From: Setophaga petechia
Lineage: Eukaryota > Chordata > Aves > Passeriformes > Parulidae
Length of the DNA stretch: 64,000 nt
Direction of reading: 5' to 3'
Assembly: GCA_024362935.1 (NCBI GenBank)
Contig: JANCRA010000040.1
Coordinates: forward strand, 2,604,001 to 2,668,000
Of this stretch, positions 12,701 through 25,697 are shown piece by piece. Below the pieces are notes generated by a model that did not search any database, was not told where the DNA came from, and was given only the letters and a program-made list of their open reading frames with translations. The translations under genes and the position numbers were made by a program. Each line of letters begins with the position of its first letter. Within the stretch, counting starts at the first letter, position 1.

Positions 12701-15009
12701 ATGGGATTGAAAAACTGCATTGCTCTGTTTCCCTAGGCTTCCTAAGGTGTTATCCCAATGAATATGACAACTGAACCTGGAGTGATTTGTTGAGCCTGGA
12801 TCTCAAAGTGCCTCTGAGCTTGTATAGCATTCAGCTGGGCATCTGTGTTTGGGGTGATTTACTATCAGGATTACTTCCCACTTCTTTGTTGTACCTAAAT
12901 CCTGATGTTGGTTTCAGCAGTCAGCAAAAGCCACCTTTTCCTGAGTTATTTTACTGCATTGCACAGACTTAAAGAACAGAGCTTCATTTTACTTTTCTTT
13001 CTTGTTATTTTTAAAGAAAAGTTTTTCTTTCTTTTTTTCTTTTTACTATTCAAATGCCCTATTAGGTGTTTCTAAATGTATTGCTTTTATACATCATCAT
13101 GGATTTGTTAACAACTGTGTGCATCTGGCCTAAATTAGACCACCTACAAAGGTCGCCTACAAAATCTAGATATTACCAGAGGAAACAGTAGAAAAGGCAG
13201 TTTACTACCAAGCAGAGAAACATTTTAAAGCCAGCCCACCAGCAAAGAGACCCTGGCAGTCCATAAAGAACTTTTCAACAGAAGTGCATGGAAAGTGCAT
13301 GTGAAGGACAGATATTGATCCTAATTCCACCAAAGGTAATTAGCTGTGTTGACCTTGGGGTACTTGCTGTAGCCTTACAGTTGTGGGGCAGAATGAGGCA
13401 TAGAGAGCAAGATGCAGTTCTGAGCCCCTGTGAAGCCATTGAAGATTATGTACTTAAATTTCACCTGCAGGAAGAGAAACCCATTAGAAAACCAAAATAT
13501 TTCAAGAAATTTTGGACAACATTGAAAGCCTAGAACTCTGCTAGAAGTATCAGGCTGTAACAAATGTAAAACTTTGTGGCTTGTAGTGAGTTTGACCCAC
13601 ATAATAATCCAAAAAATAAAGGAAATTAAAGTAAAGATGCATACAATTAAAGTACTTCCTATTTCCTCTTTGCAGAGCTGAGAAGTATTGATGCTTACCT
13701 CCCACACCAGAGCAGAAGGACCACATGCTGTCCTGTATAAACACTGCCAGTCCAAGTTTGATTTTATGGAGTCCAGGTTTGGCTCAAGAAATTAAGGCTG
13801 CTTGCAGCCCTATGCACTCCCACTTGGCTTCATCCCCATTGCACAAAGCTAAGTGGGAATAACAACTCTTACAAACAGGGTTTATCTCTCCATTACTGAA
13901 AGAAAAAGGAGTGTATTATATTGTGGCAATCTGAGAACAGGAACTGAGGATCTGAGCATAGAGTGCCAGTGTTTTTGCAGACTGCTGTTAGAGATCCTGT
14001 TACATGTCTGGTATTCTTTCAGCTAAACCATCAGAGATCTGGTGCTTGGTGCTCAGCTGTTACTATTTGCTTTTAAGACTATTTAAGTAGTGAAATATTT
14101 GGAATAAGATTTGAGGTTGGTGCATTCTTCCACCCTGCAGGATGAACAGAGGGGTCCAGCAGCCCTGGGGGAAGCACAAGAAATGTGAGGTCTTTCCTGG
14201 ATCTTCTTTGTTCTCAGGATGTCTGGATGGGTGCCTCATCCTACAGACTCAGGTGATTGTGGTGCTCCATTAGGTCCTATGCTAAACCCTCAGGACAGCA
14301 GCCAAGAGGCAGCAGTCACTGACATGAGTTTAAAGGTGAGCTGGGGCTGTAGGTCATTAGCATCACCCTTTTTGGGTAGTCCTGCTTGCCATTTGTGTGA
14401 ATACTTGGTCTCTCTCACTTTGGGGCTTTGGCATAGATGAGGGAACAGTAGTGAAAGACCAACTTAAGCTGCTTCAGAAGAAGGTGTAAGAAACTCTGTT
14501 AGGACAAATTGACTGTGAGAAAAGTTTATCTCTAAATTTTCTGAGGCAGTAATTTGTTTATACCAACTGTTTGATTGGTCAAAGGGATATCTCAAGCCTA
14601 GGTTAATTAGTTAATGTGGTGGAGACATGTTGGCACCTGAAGAGTGTTTCCATCTTGTCCATTCTCTTTGGACTGTCAAGTCCAGGCTCTGTGGCACAGC
14701 TACATACCAAGATGAAGGACTGAGTTTATACCCCTGAGTCAAGGACAGGAGCCATTCAGACATGAAAACATAAGAATTACACAGACTGGCTCATTGCCTT
14801 ATGCTGATGCACTGTCCTGAACAAGAGGCACTTCACCTTGTGCTCCTCCAAAGCCCCAAATCCCTCTGGTAAAGCAGGCATCATGTAGGTGGGGCTCTTA
14901 CTCTTACTCCTTTCCTCACAGAGTGGTCTTTATCTCCGCTTCAGACAGAATGGCCCATATCTGTTTGCCATGAATAGTGGATAATACAGAGGCAGCTGGG
15001 TCAGGGACA
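6756..15009. other. Unique non-coding DNA
   Basis: No gene is recognised. Just outside the truncated CR1, 6756-6915 holds several CpGs and a small inverted repeat (GCCATGTA at 6822-6829 and TACATGGC at 6833-6840). The interval 10030-10260 is A/T-rich and looks CNE-like. Around 10500-10960 three plus-strand frames of over 100 codons overlap in a G/C-richer patch with no domain. The best exon-like arrangement is 14218-14335, with a pyrimidine-rich acceptor, an open 118-bp segment and a GTGAGC donor. Small frames at 12361-12558 and 13288-13533 have no recognisable homology. The 'tatcacagaatg' at about 12329 is too short to call CR1. Confidence 0.45.
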
Positions 15010-15046
15010 TGGTAACATGAATGCTGGAAGAGCATTCATGTTACCA
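15010..15046. repeat. Perfect 16-bp inverted repeat (hairpin)
   Basis: The arms TGGTAACATGAATGCT (15010-15025) and AGCATTCATGTTACCA (15031-15046) are exact reverse complements around a 5-nt loop, GGAAG. Pairing stops at both flanks (a at 15009, g at 15047). The loop and stem are shorter than a typical microRNA precursor, and there is no U-run or terminator context. A templated-switch mutation during replication is a simple explanation; a function is not shown. Confidence 0.9.
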
Positions 15047-18000
15047 GTTCTGCTCTGGGGGAAACTGGTGCTTAGGGGTGAATGGGAAGTATGAAAGAGC
15101 CACGTGCTTACATTTCAGTAGATAACCATGCTGTGGCTACACTTGCCATTTTCTAGCACCTGCCTCTAGTTCATTTCATCCCTAGTTTGAGTTTCTTGAA
15201 GACACAGGGTGAAGGGTGAAATGGTCTTGTTTCTCTGAGACCTAAACATGAGTAAACTGTGCTGGTGAACCTGTGGAAACAGCCCTAGTAAGAAGGAAAG
15301 AGGTGAATTTCCATGCCCCTGGAGCAACAGGAAACTCACACTGAATCACTTGGCAAGGGAGAGTCTGCAGAGTGGAACTCTGTCTGGGGAAAGGCACAAA
15401 ATCACTCCATAGATTTCCATCTCCTGTTTCCCTGCTCATAGCAGCTCCCATCTTGTGCTGGTTTTGCATTAATTGATTTGCAGTGAAGAGGGAAAAAGTC
15501 AGCTACAGAAGTGGCTTAAGTCTTACAGAGAGTGTAGAGAAACTGGAGGCAAGCAGGGAAGATAGGGATAGTACCACATCACTGATGTGATCTGTTAAGA
15601 AAGGTGAAGCATCCTAAGCCCACTCACTGAATCTGTCACTTCTTCATGTCCATGGCACCTGTGAGAAGATCTCGAGGAACAGACCAGGTAAAAACCAGCA
15701 GTGCCAATGTCATCTGGCTTAGGCAAGGTCCCAGTGCAGATGACCCCAGCTAAATTTGGATAAAGGTACCTCTAGACTGAAGTGAAAAAATCAATCTGCA
15801 GTCCAATTCTGCAGTCATTCAGGGCTTGGGGAGCAAGAAGCTGATCTCCATCTGTGTATGGCACTTGTGAGGATAATGCAAACAGCCCTGGACTGCACTA
15901 TTGCCTGTGGCTGATGTTGACCGGCATCTGCTCTGAGCTCAGTTTCCTGTGAGATACCACTGGAAAATTTGGGCTTTCTGCTGAATACCACCTGGGTTCA
16001 CAGTGAAGAAGGAGATCCAGCAGTGATGCTATTGTGGAGCAGACATAAGGAATCAAGGACCAACAGCTGAGGAAAGGGGAGCCAAAGTAAATGAGATCAC
16101 TAGTGCCTGGGAAAGAGGTAGCAGCCACACTGGGGGTCAGCATGTGCTGGAGGCAGATTTTTTAAGTAGCGTGAAAGCAATGTATGATTTTACCAGGCAG
16201 TTTGCCTAGAGTAGACCCAGCTCTCCTGGGCAGGGTGCTACAGGTGTAAACAGAGAGGTTCTACTACATAGAACATTGAGGGATTTTGTTAGGGTGCAGG
16301 ATGGCCATGTCTATCCAAGCTAGTTACATTAGTTTTGATGAGTGTTACTGCTTCTTGATCAAATCTACATGCATAGGTGATGAACTTTGAAGGAAACCTT
16401 TGTTTTCTTGTAGAAACAGGACTAACTTGTCCTTCAAATATTTGTCTCATTCCTGCATGGTTTTAGACTTGATGGCCTGCTGTAACCAGTGAGGGCTAGG
16501 CAGGGACTCTAAAAATCCCACTTTAAAAATTCAACTAACTGTGGTGGTGGATTATTTCTGAGCTCTGCCCAGCTCCTGGGGGGCTCAGGTGTAGCAGGAC
16601 AAGGAAATAGACATACTCAACTGGAGCAGGAGGACCTCTTTCCTAACTTGTATGCCAGTAGTTTGGACCTGGAGCCCCAAAACTGCTGTGTGTGTGGGAG
16701 GAGGTAGTAGTTGTCCTCACCAACTGCTTGGAAGAAGCAGAGAGGGTGTTATTTGTGCTGCTTCAAGTTTGTGAACTCTGAGTTCTATCAACCCTTAGAT
16801 ACTTTTTGAACTGTTGTCCTCCTAAACTCCCACAGCAGAACATACACTGCCTGTTGCCATCAGCTTCAGGCAAAATGGAGTTTCCTTGTGGGCAGGAAGA
16901 ATATGCCTGATTTTAGGTGTTTCAGATATTTTACTGGCCTACACCAGATTTTTCACCAGTGAGGTTTTTTTCATAGTAAACATAGCAAACAATTCTTATT
17001 CAAGAGCTTGGGCATCTCCTAGATTGGGTGTATGAGGTTATTCACAGAAGTACACAGTAAAATCTTTGCTTAATTGGTGGGAAAACTCCCCAATCTGTTG
17101 TCAATGCTGCTTTTGCCCTTGGTTTACAACTCCCAGTATTCTGAGATGCAGGGTGCCAGCTCAGAATCAGTTTGGGTGTTTAGTTTTTCTCCACCAAAGG
17201 ATCCCCAAAATCCTGTTATACCACTCAGGTCACACCAACAGCTCCATCTACATTCATGATCTGATTTCTGTCTAGCAATTGCTTCAGAGGTTTGCTACTG
17301 TGAGACTATGCTAGAAGTGATCCAGAAGAGCAGTACAGGGCATACTGGAGAAGCCACAGATGCCTGTCCTTCCCATTGCAGGCAGAAGAAAAATTCCTCT
17401 TCTGCCCTTGCTACTGATGTTCCCAGAGCATGAGTAATGCATTCTCTTGCCAGGTAAGTAACTTTAGCTACTTGATATAAAATGCATTTATTATTTTTTT
17501 AAGGACTAAACCAAAAATAAAAAGCATTTCTAATTGCTTCCCAGGTGTTGCTATTTGCATTTGCAAGACTGGGACAACTGATGCTGAGGGTCTCAGATGT
17601 GAAGCTATTCTTCTGAGGGCCCATCTGACCCTGCTCCCCACCTTTCTCCTCCCTTCCTGCGGACTGCAGCAGCACCTGTTGCTGCATGGAGCAATCCCTG
17701 ATGTTGAGTTTTGAGGTGCAGGACAGCTAATTGGGCTTAAACATTGTCTAGCATTTTTTTTAATAGTCTGGTGTGTCATGTGTCCCAGGCCACTGAGCAA
17801 TCACCTCACTACCTCTGTGTTGAGGCCAGTTACTTACAATTTTATAAAGCACACCTTGTGCATTTTGACTCCCTTTTAGTTCTTCAGAGCAGAGGTTTCC
17901 AGTTTTTATATCTTTTCATGTCCTCCTAAGTACAATAGCCAGCTGAGACCATCCATTTTTCTTTGCAGGGGTCCTTACCTGTTCCAATCAGAGCTACCTC

Positions 18001-21000
18001 TCAATTTTCTTCTTGATAAATTGTGCAGCACAAGACTCACATAATTCTCCTTGCAGGAATTTCTCCTTACTCTCACATTGTTTATGTTTGTATTTTTTTG
18101 CCACCTCTACAATTTTTTTTCAAAAGCCCTTTAAAAATGCTGACATTTAACTCAAATACAGTTTTACGGTACCTATCGAATCTGAATGAAGAGGTAAAAT
18201 CACCTTCCTTGTTGTAATCACCATTCTCTTGTTTAAATATCCAAAGGTTATTTAACCAGTCTTGCTATATGTTTTGGAGAGGTGCTTCTCTTTTCTGGTC
18301 CTAAATGCTCTGAATCATACTGAGCTTTGCTCACTACACCAGCAGATATGAATCAGGCCTTGTTAAAGCATCTTTTGTTTGAATGAATCCTAATTGCTTT
18401 GTGTAACAGTCTCATTATTTACTATTCTGGTTGTATTGGACCACCCACATGTCATATCAGCAGTGCCTTTATGGTTCATTCCAGACAGCCGATGGCCCTG
18501 CTGGGGCACTGGCTGAACATCCATCCTGCTTTCCTGGTGGCATCTGTTAGCTGTTTGCAGACCTGGATAAAGCCATTGAGGTTACCAGAAGAGCCACTTC
18601 ACTAATGAACCTCTCCCCATTAACTCAGAGGCTTACACTCTTTGGGAAGGGGTGTGCAAAACTTTCTAGCTCCCCAAGGCTTTTCCATCCCAACACTGAA
18701 CCTTCTTGCTTCAAAAAACCAAAACCCTTCCCCATGTTGTGTTTTCACCCTGGAAACATTGTGTGTTGATGGTTTTTATTGATTTCAAGTGAAATACAGC
18801 CAGAAAAGGCACAGATGTCTGCAGATAAAAGCTCCAAATATGAAGAGGCAAAATCGGACCTGAGTTTTGAGAAGAAATGCACTTGTCTCTGCTGTTTCAC
18901 CCACTGTTGTGTTTATCAGTGGATCATGCCCAGAGCCTGTGGGAAAGCCCCTGGCAGCCCCAGGCAGCACCAGCACAGGGGCAGGAACTGTGGCTGGCTT
19001 CTTGGCCAGGCTCTGGACCACAGAAACATGGCATGCAGAGAACTTATCACAGCCCTTCCCTGCTGGCAGGAAGGGAAGGAGCCCAGCAAGCAGCCAGCTA
19101 TGCTCTGTGCCTCAAGGCACAAGCAGGAGACAAAGTGAACACACCAGGGATACACTAAAACTCAAAGGATGACCTGAAGCTCTACAAAAGCAATGTGGGT
19201 GCATCAGCTGATTCAACATGGCTGATATTCTTCACCTCAGATCTGGAAAAAAAAGAGAGGACTCTTGCTGGGACAAGGAGGCTTGTGCCAAGCAGCAATT
19301 ATTTTAGTAGTAAAATACTGTTTTCTAGGAGCTTCTCCCAGGAGAATGGAGTTCTTCTTTCTCTCTCCCTCTGTTCATCATTGCTCCTTTGTGTAAGAGA
19401 GTGGGCAGGTGAGTGTGGGTGGCTGGTGTGCAGACTGAGCACATAATTTCAAATTATCTGCAGGCTTCAGGTAAAATGTAGATCAGAAAGTATCACATAG
19501 CAAGAACTGTTTTTCATATTTAGATAAGCAAGGCTTGATGTGGGATTTTATGAAGTTTCTGTACTGTTACCGTAGCACCTGGTTCCCACTAAGAAAACAT
19601 TAAAAACCAAAAGTAAAATCTCCCTGGTGGGGTCTTGAAATGCCTGCATCAGGCTGGGGCCATTTTGGTTTCTCCAGACTATGTGCCTGCCCAAAGACCA
19701 GAGAAGAAAATGACAATTGTCATTGACTGTTGGCAAGCACTGTGTTAAGTCATATTAGATCTGTGACCAGAACTTATCCATGGGAAAAATATGGCTTATT
19801 TTCTTCTTCATCCAAATGTTAATTAGCTTAATTCCCTCTTCTGGTGTAAGGGCATCATCAGTCAACAATGTGTGCCCTTCCTTTTATTCCAGGTAGAGCA
19901 CTATGTCTTGGAAATCCCAGTGACCTACTCCATTTGTTATGGAGAAGTAACTTCTGGTTTCCATGTAATACTTATTTGTATGCCAGTTCTTGGTGGTCTG
20001 TGAATTAGTAGCAAAGGACTGTGTAAGCTTTATGGTGTTTTCTATAGGTGACAAGAATGACTAGCTGATTAAATGTTTTGAAGGATGACATTATTCCCAG
20101 ATCTCAGATTCTTTGGACTCGGTGATCCAAGCAACTGTGCTCAGAAACACTGCTCACAATAGAAATGTTATCTGAGAAATTGTGATAACATCCAGAATTT
20201 AAAAGCACATTTCTTCCAAGCACGTAAGAGGAAGAAATCATAAGACAGGCAAAGTGAGGTGTGAAGCTGTTGGTTCTTGGTGAAATGCAGCCCTGTCTAG
20301 AGTATGGGGGTTGGGCTGGGACCCAAAGGCCTCTGGATCTGCTGCAGATTGCCTGGCTGACCTTGGCAAGTCCCTGCCCCTCCACTTCCCTTCCTTGTTC
20401 AAAGAGCTAGAGCTGTCTTTTACAAATATTTGCCTAGGTAGTGCCTATCACTAAGAGTCACATGTCAAACTTGCCCCTTATTCTTCTTCAGGCTTAAAGT
20501 TTGTAGGTGCTATTTCCTCTTCCCAAGGGTGATGCCAAGGGCTCGTGGCTCTACATGCAGCGCCAGGGGACACTAAAAGGCATCACACATCAATGACATC
20601 AATGGGCAGGCTACACTTCATAACTTTGTGTGGTCTTCTCTCTGGGGTATCAGAGTACCCCCTCTGCAAGCAAGAGGTCAAGCAAGCCTTCTCCAGTGGC
20701 TGGGGTCTGGGTGGGAGCTGCCTCTCACCAAATAACAGATTCCTCTGGGACATGCTGGGCTATGCTTGCTCTTCCAGCCAGGCTGGAAAGCGATACCCAG
20801 CATTCACTCCTCAGCACTTGTCAGCATGCTCCAAAGCAGACCCTTTCCCCTGAGGAGCCCCAGCACTGTGGAGCATCCACCAGTGGCATTTTGCCTGAGC
20901 AGGGGCAGCCAGGATCAGGCCACATGACACCAACTTGAGGGAGCAGATTTCCTCTGATCTAGGAAAATGATCTGGGCACGCTACTGGCTGAAAGGCTTCT

Positions 21001-21941
21001 CTGGGATGGGAAAGAGTATCATGTGTCCTCTTAGGAAGGATAGAAATGTTGTTTAGTTGTCAATCAGATGAGAGGGATTGATTGTCCCTTCTGTTGTGAC
21101 TTACCATGTGAAAGACAGAAACCAAATGGTGTGCAGGAAGTCTGTGAAAGAGAAGGATGAAACTCACTTGTGTGTAACATCCATGTATAAAACTCATTCT
21201 TGTGGGAAGTATCTTCAGAAATCTTGTGTATCAGACAAGACCACAGAATCAGTCTCACTAAAGAGGCTTTTCTTCCTGATGGCATCATTTGAATGGTCTG
21301 ATTTCCAGGTGTACTGAGTACCCAGTGACCTCCTGGCAGACATTTAATGACTCTGAGAAACAAGACCCCTTAACCAAGCTGGTTTCTGTTTTTGGAGCAC
21401 GTAAAAAAACCACAGTCCACCTCAGGAATCAGCATAGCTCTCCAGCTATGTAAGCTCCACCTTACTAATTCAAGACTGCATTGCATCAGCCATCTCAACC
21501 CCTAACCCTGACCTCTGATTTGAGGAGCTGCAGATCATTTGGGCCATAAGCCAGGGATTGCTACTGCTCCTAGCTACCTCCTGTGTCCAAGTTATCCTTC
21601 CGACATGTTCAGAGATAATTTACTTATCCTAAGATGTGTCTCTAAGCTGTACAGCAGCACAGTGGTGAGGCACAGTCTCTCGCATCCTTGTAGTGTTAGG
21701 CAATGTGGAAGGTACCCCATGCACTTGGTGCTCAATGCCTGATCCTTCTCTTGTTGCATGCCAGACTTATCCCATTATAAATCCACATGGGGTAATCTTG
21801 ATATATAGCAGAGCAAATGGTATCAAAGTCAAGCTTCTGATCTGTCTTGCTTGTGTTTATAAAATTTGAGTTTGCAAATCCTTGTGAGCTTAGTTATCTG
21901 AAAATTTACTCATCCTTCTTATTTTTTTCTGTGCATTCTCT
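15047..21941. other. Unique non-coding DNA with candidate splice signals
   Basis: No gene or transposon is recognised. Three places pair good splice signals on one strand: 17382-17453 plus (acceptor ending attgcag, donor CAG|GTAAGT, stops in all frames), 19329-19408 plus (tttctag acceptor, CAG|GTGAGT donor, one open frame), and 21105-21141 minus (strong pyrimidine tract and ATG|GTAAGT around a 37-bp segment). None is supported by recognisable protein similarity. A T- and pyrimidine-rich stretch occupies about 18050-18130. The overlapping frames at 18779-19172 and 20545-20938 lie in G/C-richer patches and look like chance. Confidence 0.4.
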
Positions 21942-21959
21942 CCCCCGCCCCGCCCCCCC
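21942..21959 (-). repeat. C-run cluster: G-quadruplex-type motif on minus strand
   Basis: The plus strand reads five Cs, G, four Cs, G, seven Cs. On the minus strand this gives a 7-G run and two further G runs separated by single Cs. The 7-run can supply two G-tracts, which satisfies the usual four-tract G3 rule with one-base loops. This is the strongest G4-type motif I noticed in the window. No CpG island or promoter surrounds it. Confidence 0.7.
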
Positions 21960-24900
21960 AAATTAACCCAGCAGCTTGTCATTTTCTTACAAACGCTGAA
22001 AATGACCTTGCTTATTTTGATGGGCTCTGGAACAATAGTACTCACTGTATTGCACTCATTCTCCATCCTGGGGCTGTGAGTCATTATGGTTATAAAAGAC
22101 AGAACATTGAGTCACTGGCTGTCAAAAACCTCTGCTGTGAGAGATAGAGCCTTTCAATAACCCCTGTCCTGGTAATCATTACTCTTCTGTGCTCATACTG
22201 CCACAGGACCCTGATCCCAAGCTGGAGCTGAGGCTGTAGTCACTAAGTGCAGTGCAAACACATTCATCTTACCATAGCCCCTGCCCTGATGAGTAAGTAT
22301 GGGATTGATTTGGGGCTATCTACATCTGGAGAAACTTCCACCTAGGAGTGTTAACAGATATTGATTAATTAAAACTTGCAACAGTTGTATCTGTTAGCCG
22401 CAAGTCAGCCAGTAGGGCAGTAATTTGGCTGGTCACTACAAAACTGGGGCTTGGCTGGTACTGGTCCCCACCTGCGTCCGTCCACGTATTCCCTATGGGG
22501 CCTTGCATAACTTGTCCATAGGTGTTGGGCTTCTGAATTCCCATGAAGAATGACTTTTGGCTTAGATGTGCCTCAGAATTATCTCTGTAGGAATGTATCA
22601 ACACTGTGCCTTTCACAGCCTGGATGAGAAAAGACCACAACCTGACACGCACAGTGGTAGGGAAAGCCTGAAGGTGAAAATTCTTCTGGCACATGGAAAC
22701 TTAACCCATGTGACAGGGTACCAGGCTTTGTCTCCTGCCAGCTCTGTCCTGGTTCCATGTTCATGTTCATGTTCAAATGAGCTTTTTGGGGGGGACACAT
22801 CCTGTGAGGTGATATAATTTGCCAGTGTTAGAAGCAGGTCCAGGGCTGGGACTGCTCTCTCTGTGTTCACTGTACCATTACCATTTGCCTTTCCTAATAC
22901 AAAGCACCTCTTACTGGGTCTGGGCTGCTGTGCCCTGAGGGCCATGCCCAAACATTATGAAAGCCTTACTTCTCTCCCAGCCCAGATCCCAGGAGCAAGG
23001 TGGTTTCTGGTTGGAGCATGCCACTCCAAGGGTAGGAGTGTCCATCCTCCAAGCCCCTCTGCATGTTCCAGCAGTGACACCACCTGTGGTTTGTTACAAA
23101 GACACATCACACTGCTTGCAGCACTTCCCATTCATCCACTCTACAGCCAAACTGAGGTTTACATTGCTGCTTGCCTGATCCAGTTCTGTGCTTAATCCTT
23201 CCTGCACAGTGCTTTGTCCCAACAGGCCAAGCATAAGCCTCAGTGACGCCTGCTTTGAGCTTTATACAGGTGTCACTGGCAGCGCAGACTCTGGGGCTGA
23301 AGCACTAAGCCATGTGGATTTCCCCAGATGGATTTTGTGTAAAGTCAGTTTTGCATTTGTGCCCTGGGAGTTGATGATGCAGAGTGGAGAAAACAAAAGC
23401 TTTCAGTACCTGCTTCAGCATGGCACTGGTCTTCAGCAGCCAAGGAGCCAGAGGCTGGTTTCCCATCTTCGCCATGCTTCTACTGACACTGGTGTCAAAT
23501 GGCAGAAATTCCCGTTGTGTGGTGGACGTGCAGTTTTCTGTATGAGGTGTCACAGCTGAGCAATTAAATACTTCTTAAGGGCACTGCATTTGAGCCCTTT
23601 GAGGTCTGGCTCAAAGGAGGGTTGACTCCAAACTATTTGAGGTTTTTAATGACTTGTGTTAATATAATTTTCCTTTTTGCAAAGTGAAATGCACTTTAAT
23701 GAGTTGTGTTTGCCCTCTTTAGGGTCAGATAAGTGATCCCTAATGTTTCCAGCAGTGACCCAATAAGTGAGCACAAGAGCCACATGTTAATTAGATCTGT
23801 TTCTTTTTTATTATTCTGTCTGTGCTGCAGCCACTAACCTTCACACCTAGCTGGTGAATATCTCACCCCATTACACTGAGCTCAGGTTTTTTCTAATGTC
23901 CACTTATGGAAGCCTTGTTCTGTGAAAGTCCATGGTAATTTAAAGATTATTATGCAAGCACACATTGCTCTGTCACTGAAGAATGGTTTGAAATATTGTA
24001 ACCAATAAAGTTTGACTGAATTGTTTGCAATTAATGATCCAAAGGGCTGGAATGTGAAATGCTGCCCTGCCTGGTTAGGCAAGAAGGGCTTCCTTCAGGA
24101 AGATGGGTTTCATTGCTTGGCTCTTCCATTTTGGGTCTACTTTTTTTTTCAGATGAGTGTGAATCAGCAAGGTGTCCAGGCTGAGAATTCAGAGCTCCTT
24201 GTTCCCACCCCAGTCTCGAGATACAGGCCTCTCAAATTGTCTTGAGTTGTGCACCTGGAAGCAAAGTCAAATGAGAATAGCTGGTCATTTTTGAAAGTAC
24301 CGATTTCACTTAGTGGAGGGGGAAGATAACTGTTTAACTCTCTATATCTATCTCTGTTTTGGGTTCAGAGTACAAAAATATATATTTCTTGCCCTCTTGG
24401 TTAGGGTGAAGGATGACATACTGTAAAATAAAATTTCTCCAACTGTCTCAGAGTGGTAAATGACTGCTCATGTTGAAATTTTATACTGAAGATGGCAGAA
24501 GTTGCAGGTGGTAGGCATGTTGTGGCAAAGGTTGTTTCAGATTCTAACTGGGCAGCAAATTAAATTAAAAAACACAGTGACTGGAGGTACGAGGCCTGTA
24601 ATTAAGTGGATGGGTGGATTCATGGCTTATCTGCTAACATATGAACATTAAAGAATCCCCTAAAACCACATGAAAAAGCTCATATGGTTAAGCTCAATTG
24701 CTCTTCTTCTTGTCTTGCAGTTGGTGAAATTAAAGCAAATTTTGGCTTTACAAAAAAATAAAGAGGATAATTCAGGAAGAGAACTGTCTGGCAGTGCTCT
24801 GAAGTTTTATTGCAAAATGCATAAGAAATATTCATCTCTAGTTGGATAAATAGATTATTTTCATACAGGGAAGCAAAATATATAAATGTTTTGCAATAAG

Positions 24901-25640
24901 TAGGGTCTTGTTTTGCGTAATGTAATTCCCATGAGTAATTGCAGTGAGACCACTGGCTTTGTCAGGGCTTCTAACAAGAATATTATTTTCCACCAACTTG
25001 CGTCATTCCAAACAATTTCACTCAAGCTGGCCTATTTGTAATTATTCACCTGGCCTGCTGAACCTCAGCATTTGATTGCCTATCTGATATTCTCCACTTG
25101 TTCTCTCCTGTCCCATGCAGGACAGGCCAGGACTTTGCTTCCGTGCGGGACGAGAGGTGCAGGCGATGGATGGAGCCAGTGATGTGCCTGGAAGTTTTGG
25201 GCAGAGCCAAAAGCAGAAGGCAGCTGTTGACAGCTCAGTGAGGAGCTGCTGGTTTATGAGTCTGGGGATTTGAAATTAAGCTCTAAGCTTCAGGATGTGT
25301 CATGTGCTTACTTACAGTGCAGTGCTCTGTAAAAATTACAAGAACCACAGAGGAAAGAAGAAAAATTCAAGGCACAAAAATTCAAGGTGGTTGTTGCTCG
25401 CTTTACCCATCCTCACTCAAAAAAAGGATATTTTTCCTATTTTTTTTTTCCAATTTCTTATCCCACAGAAAAGACCTATTAACCCTTTTTTGACTGCATT
25501 GCCTTAAAATCTCATAGAGACTGCCTTTAAAATCTCAGAGAGAGTGGCTGCCTTCTGATTTTACTACCTTTTCTACCATACTAGCTCTCCGTTTGCTGGA
25601 AGAGTATAACTGCAAGCAACAAAAATACCCCCATCCCCCC
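21960..25640. other. Unique non-coding DNA with CNE-like block near 24.8 kb
   Basis: No gene is recognised. A short hexamer-like run ('catgttcatgttcatgtt') occurs near 22758. The interval 22863-23559 carries overlapping plus-strand frames of 110 and 123 codons without domain similarity. From about 24690 the sequence is A/T-rich and looks constrained. A strong acceptor-like site ends at 24720 (ttcttcttgtcttgcag) and is followed by a 41-codon open stretch, then by a block to about 25060 with TAATTGCAG and TGTAATTATT words. Nothing identifies a product. Confidence 0.4.
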
Positions 25641-25697
25641 AAAAAATAATAAAAAAAATAAAAAAAAAAAAAGAGAAAAAGAAAAAAGAAAAAAAAG
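25641..25697 (+). repeat. A-rich low-complexity tract
   Basis: This is almost pure A, interrupted by occasional T and G, and immediately follows a C-rich run on the left. The predicted Phe-rich peptide on the minus strand is an artefact of this tract. It could be the tail of an old processed insertion, but no source sequence is recognisable upstream, so I call only low complexity. Confidence 0.85.

Noticed and set aside
21500..21520. 'cccctaaccctgacc' resembling telomeric repeat
   Set aside because: Fewer than two units; no interstitial telomeric array.
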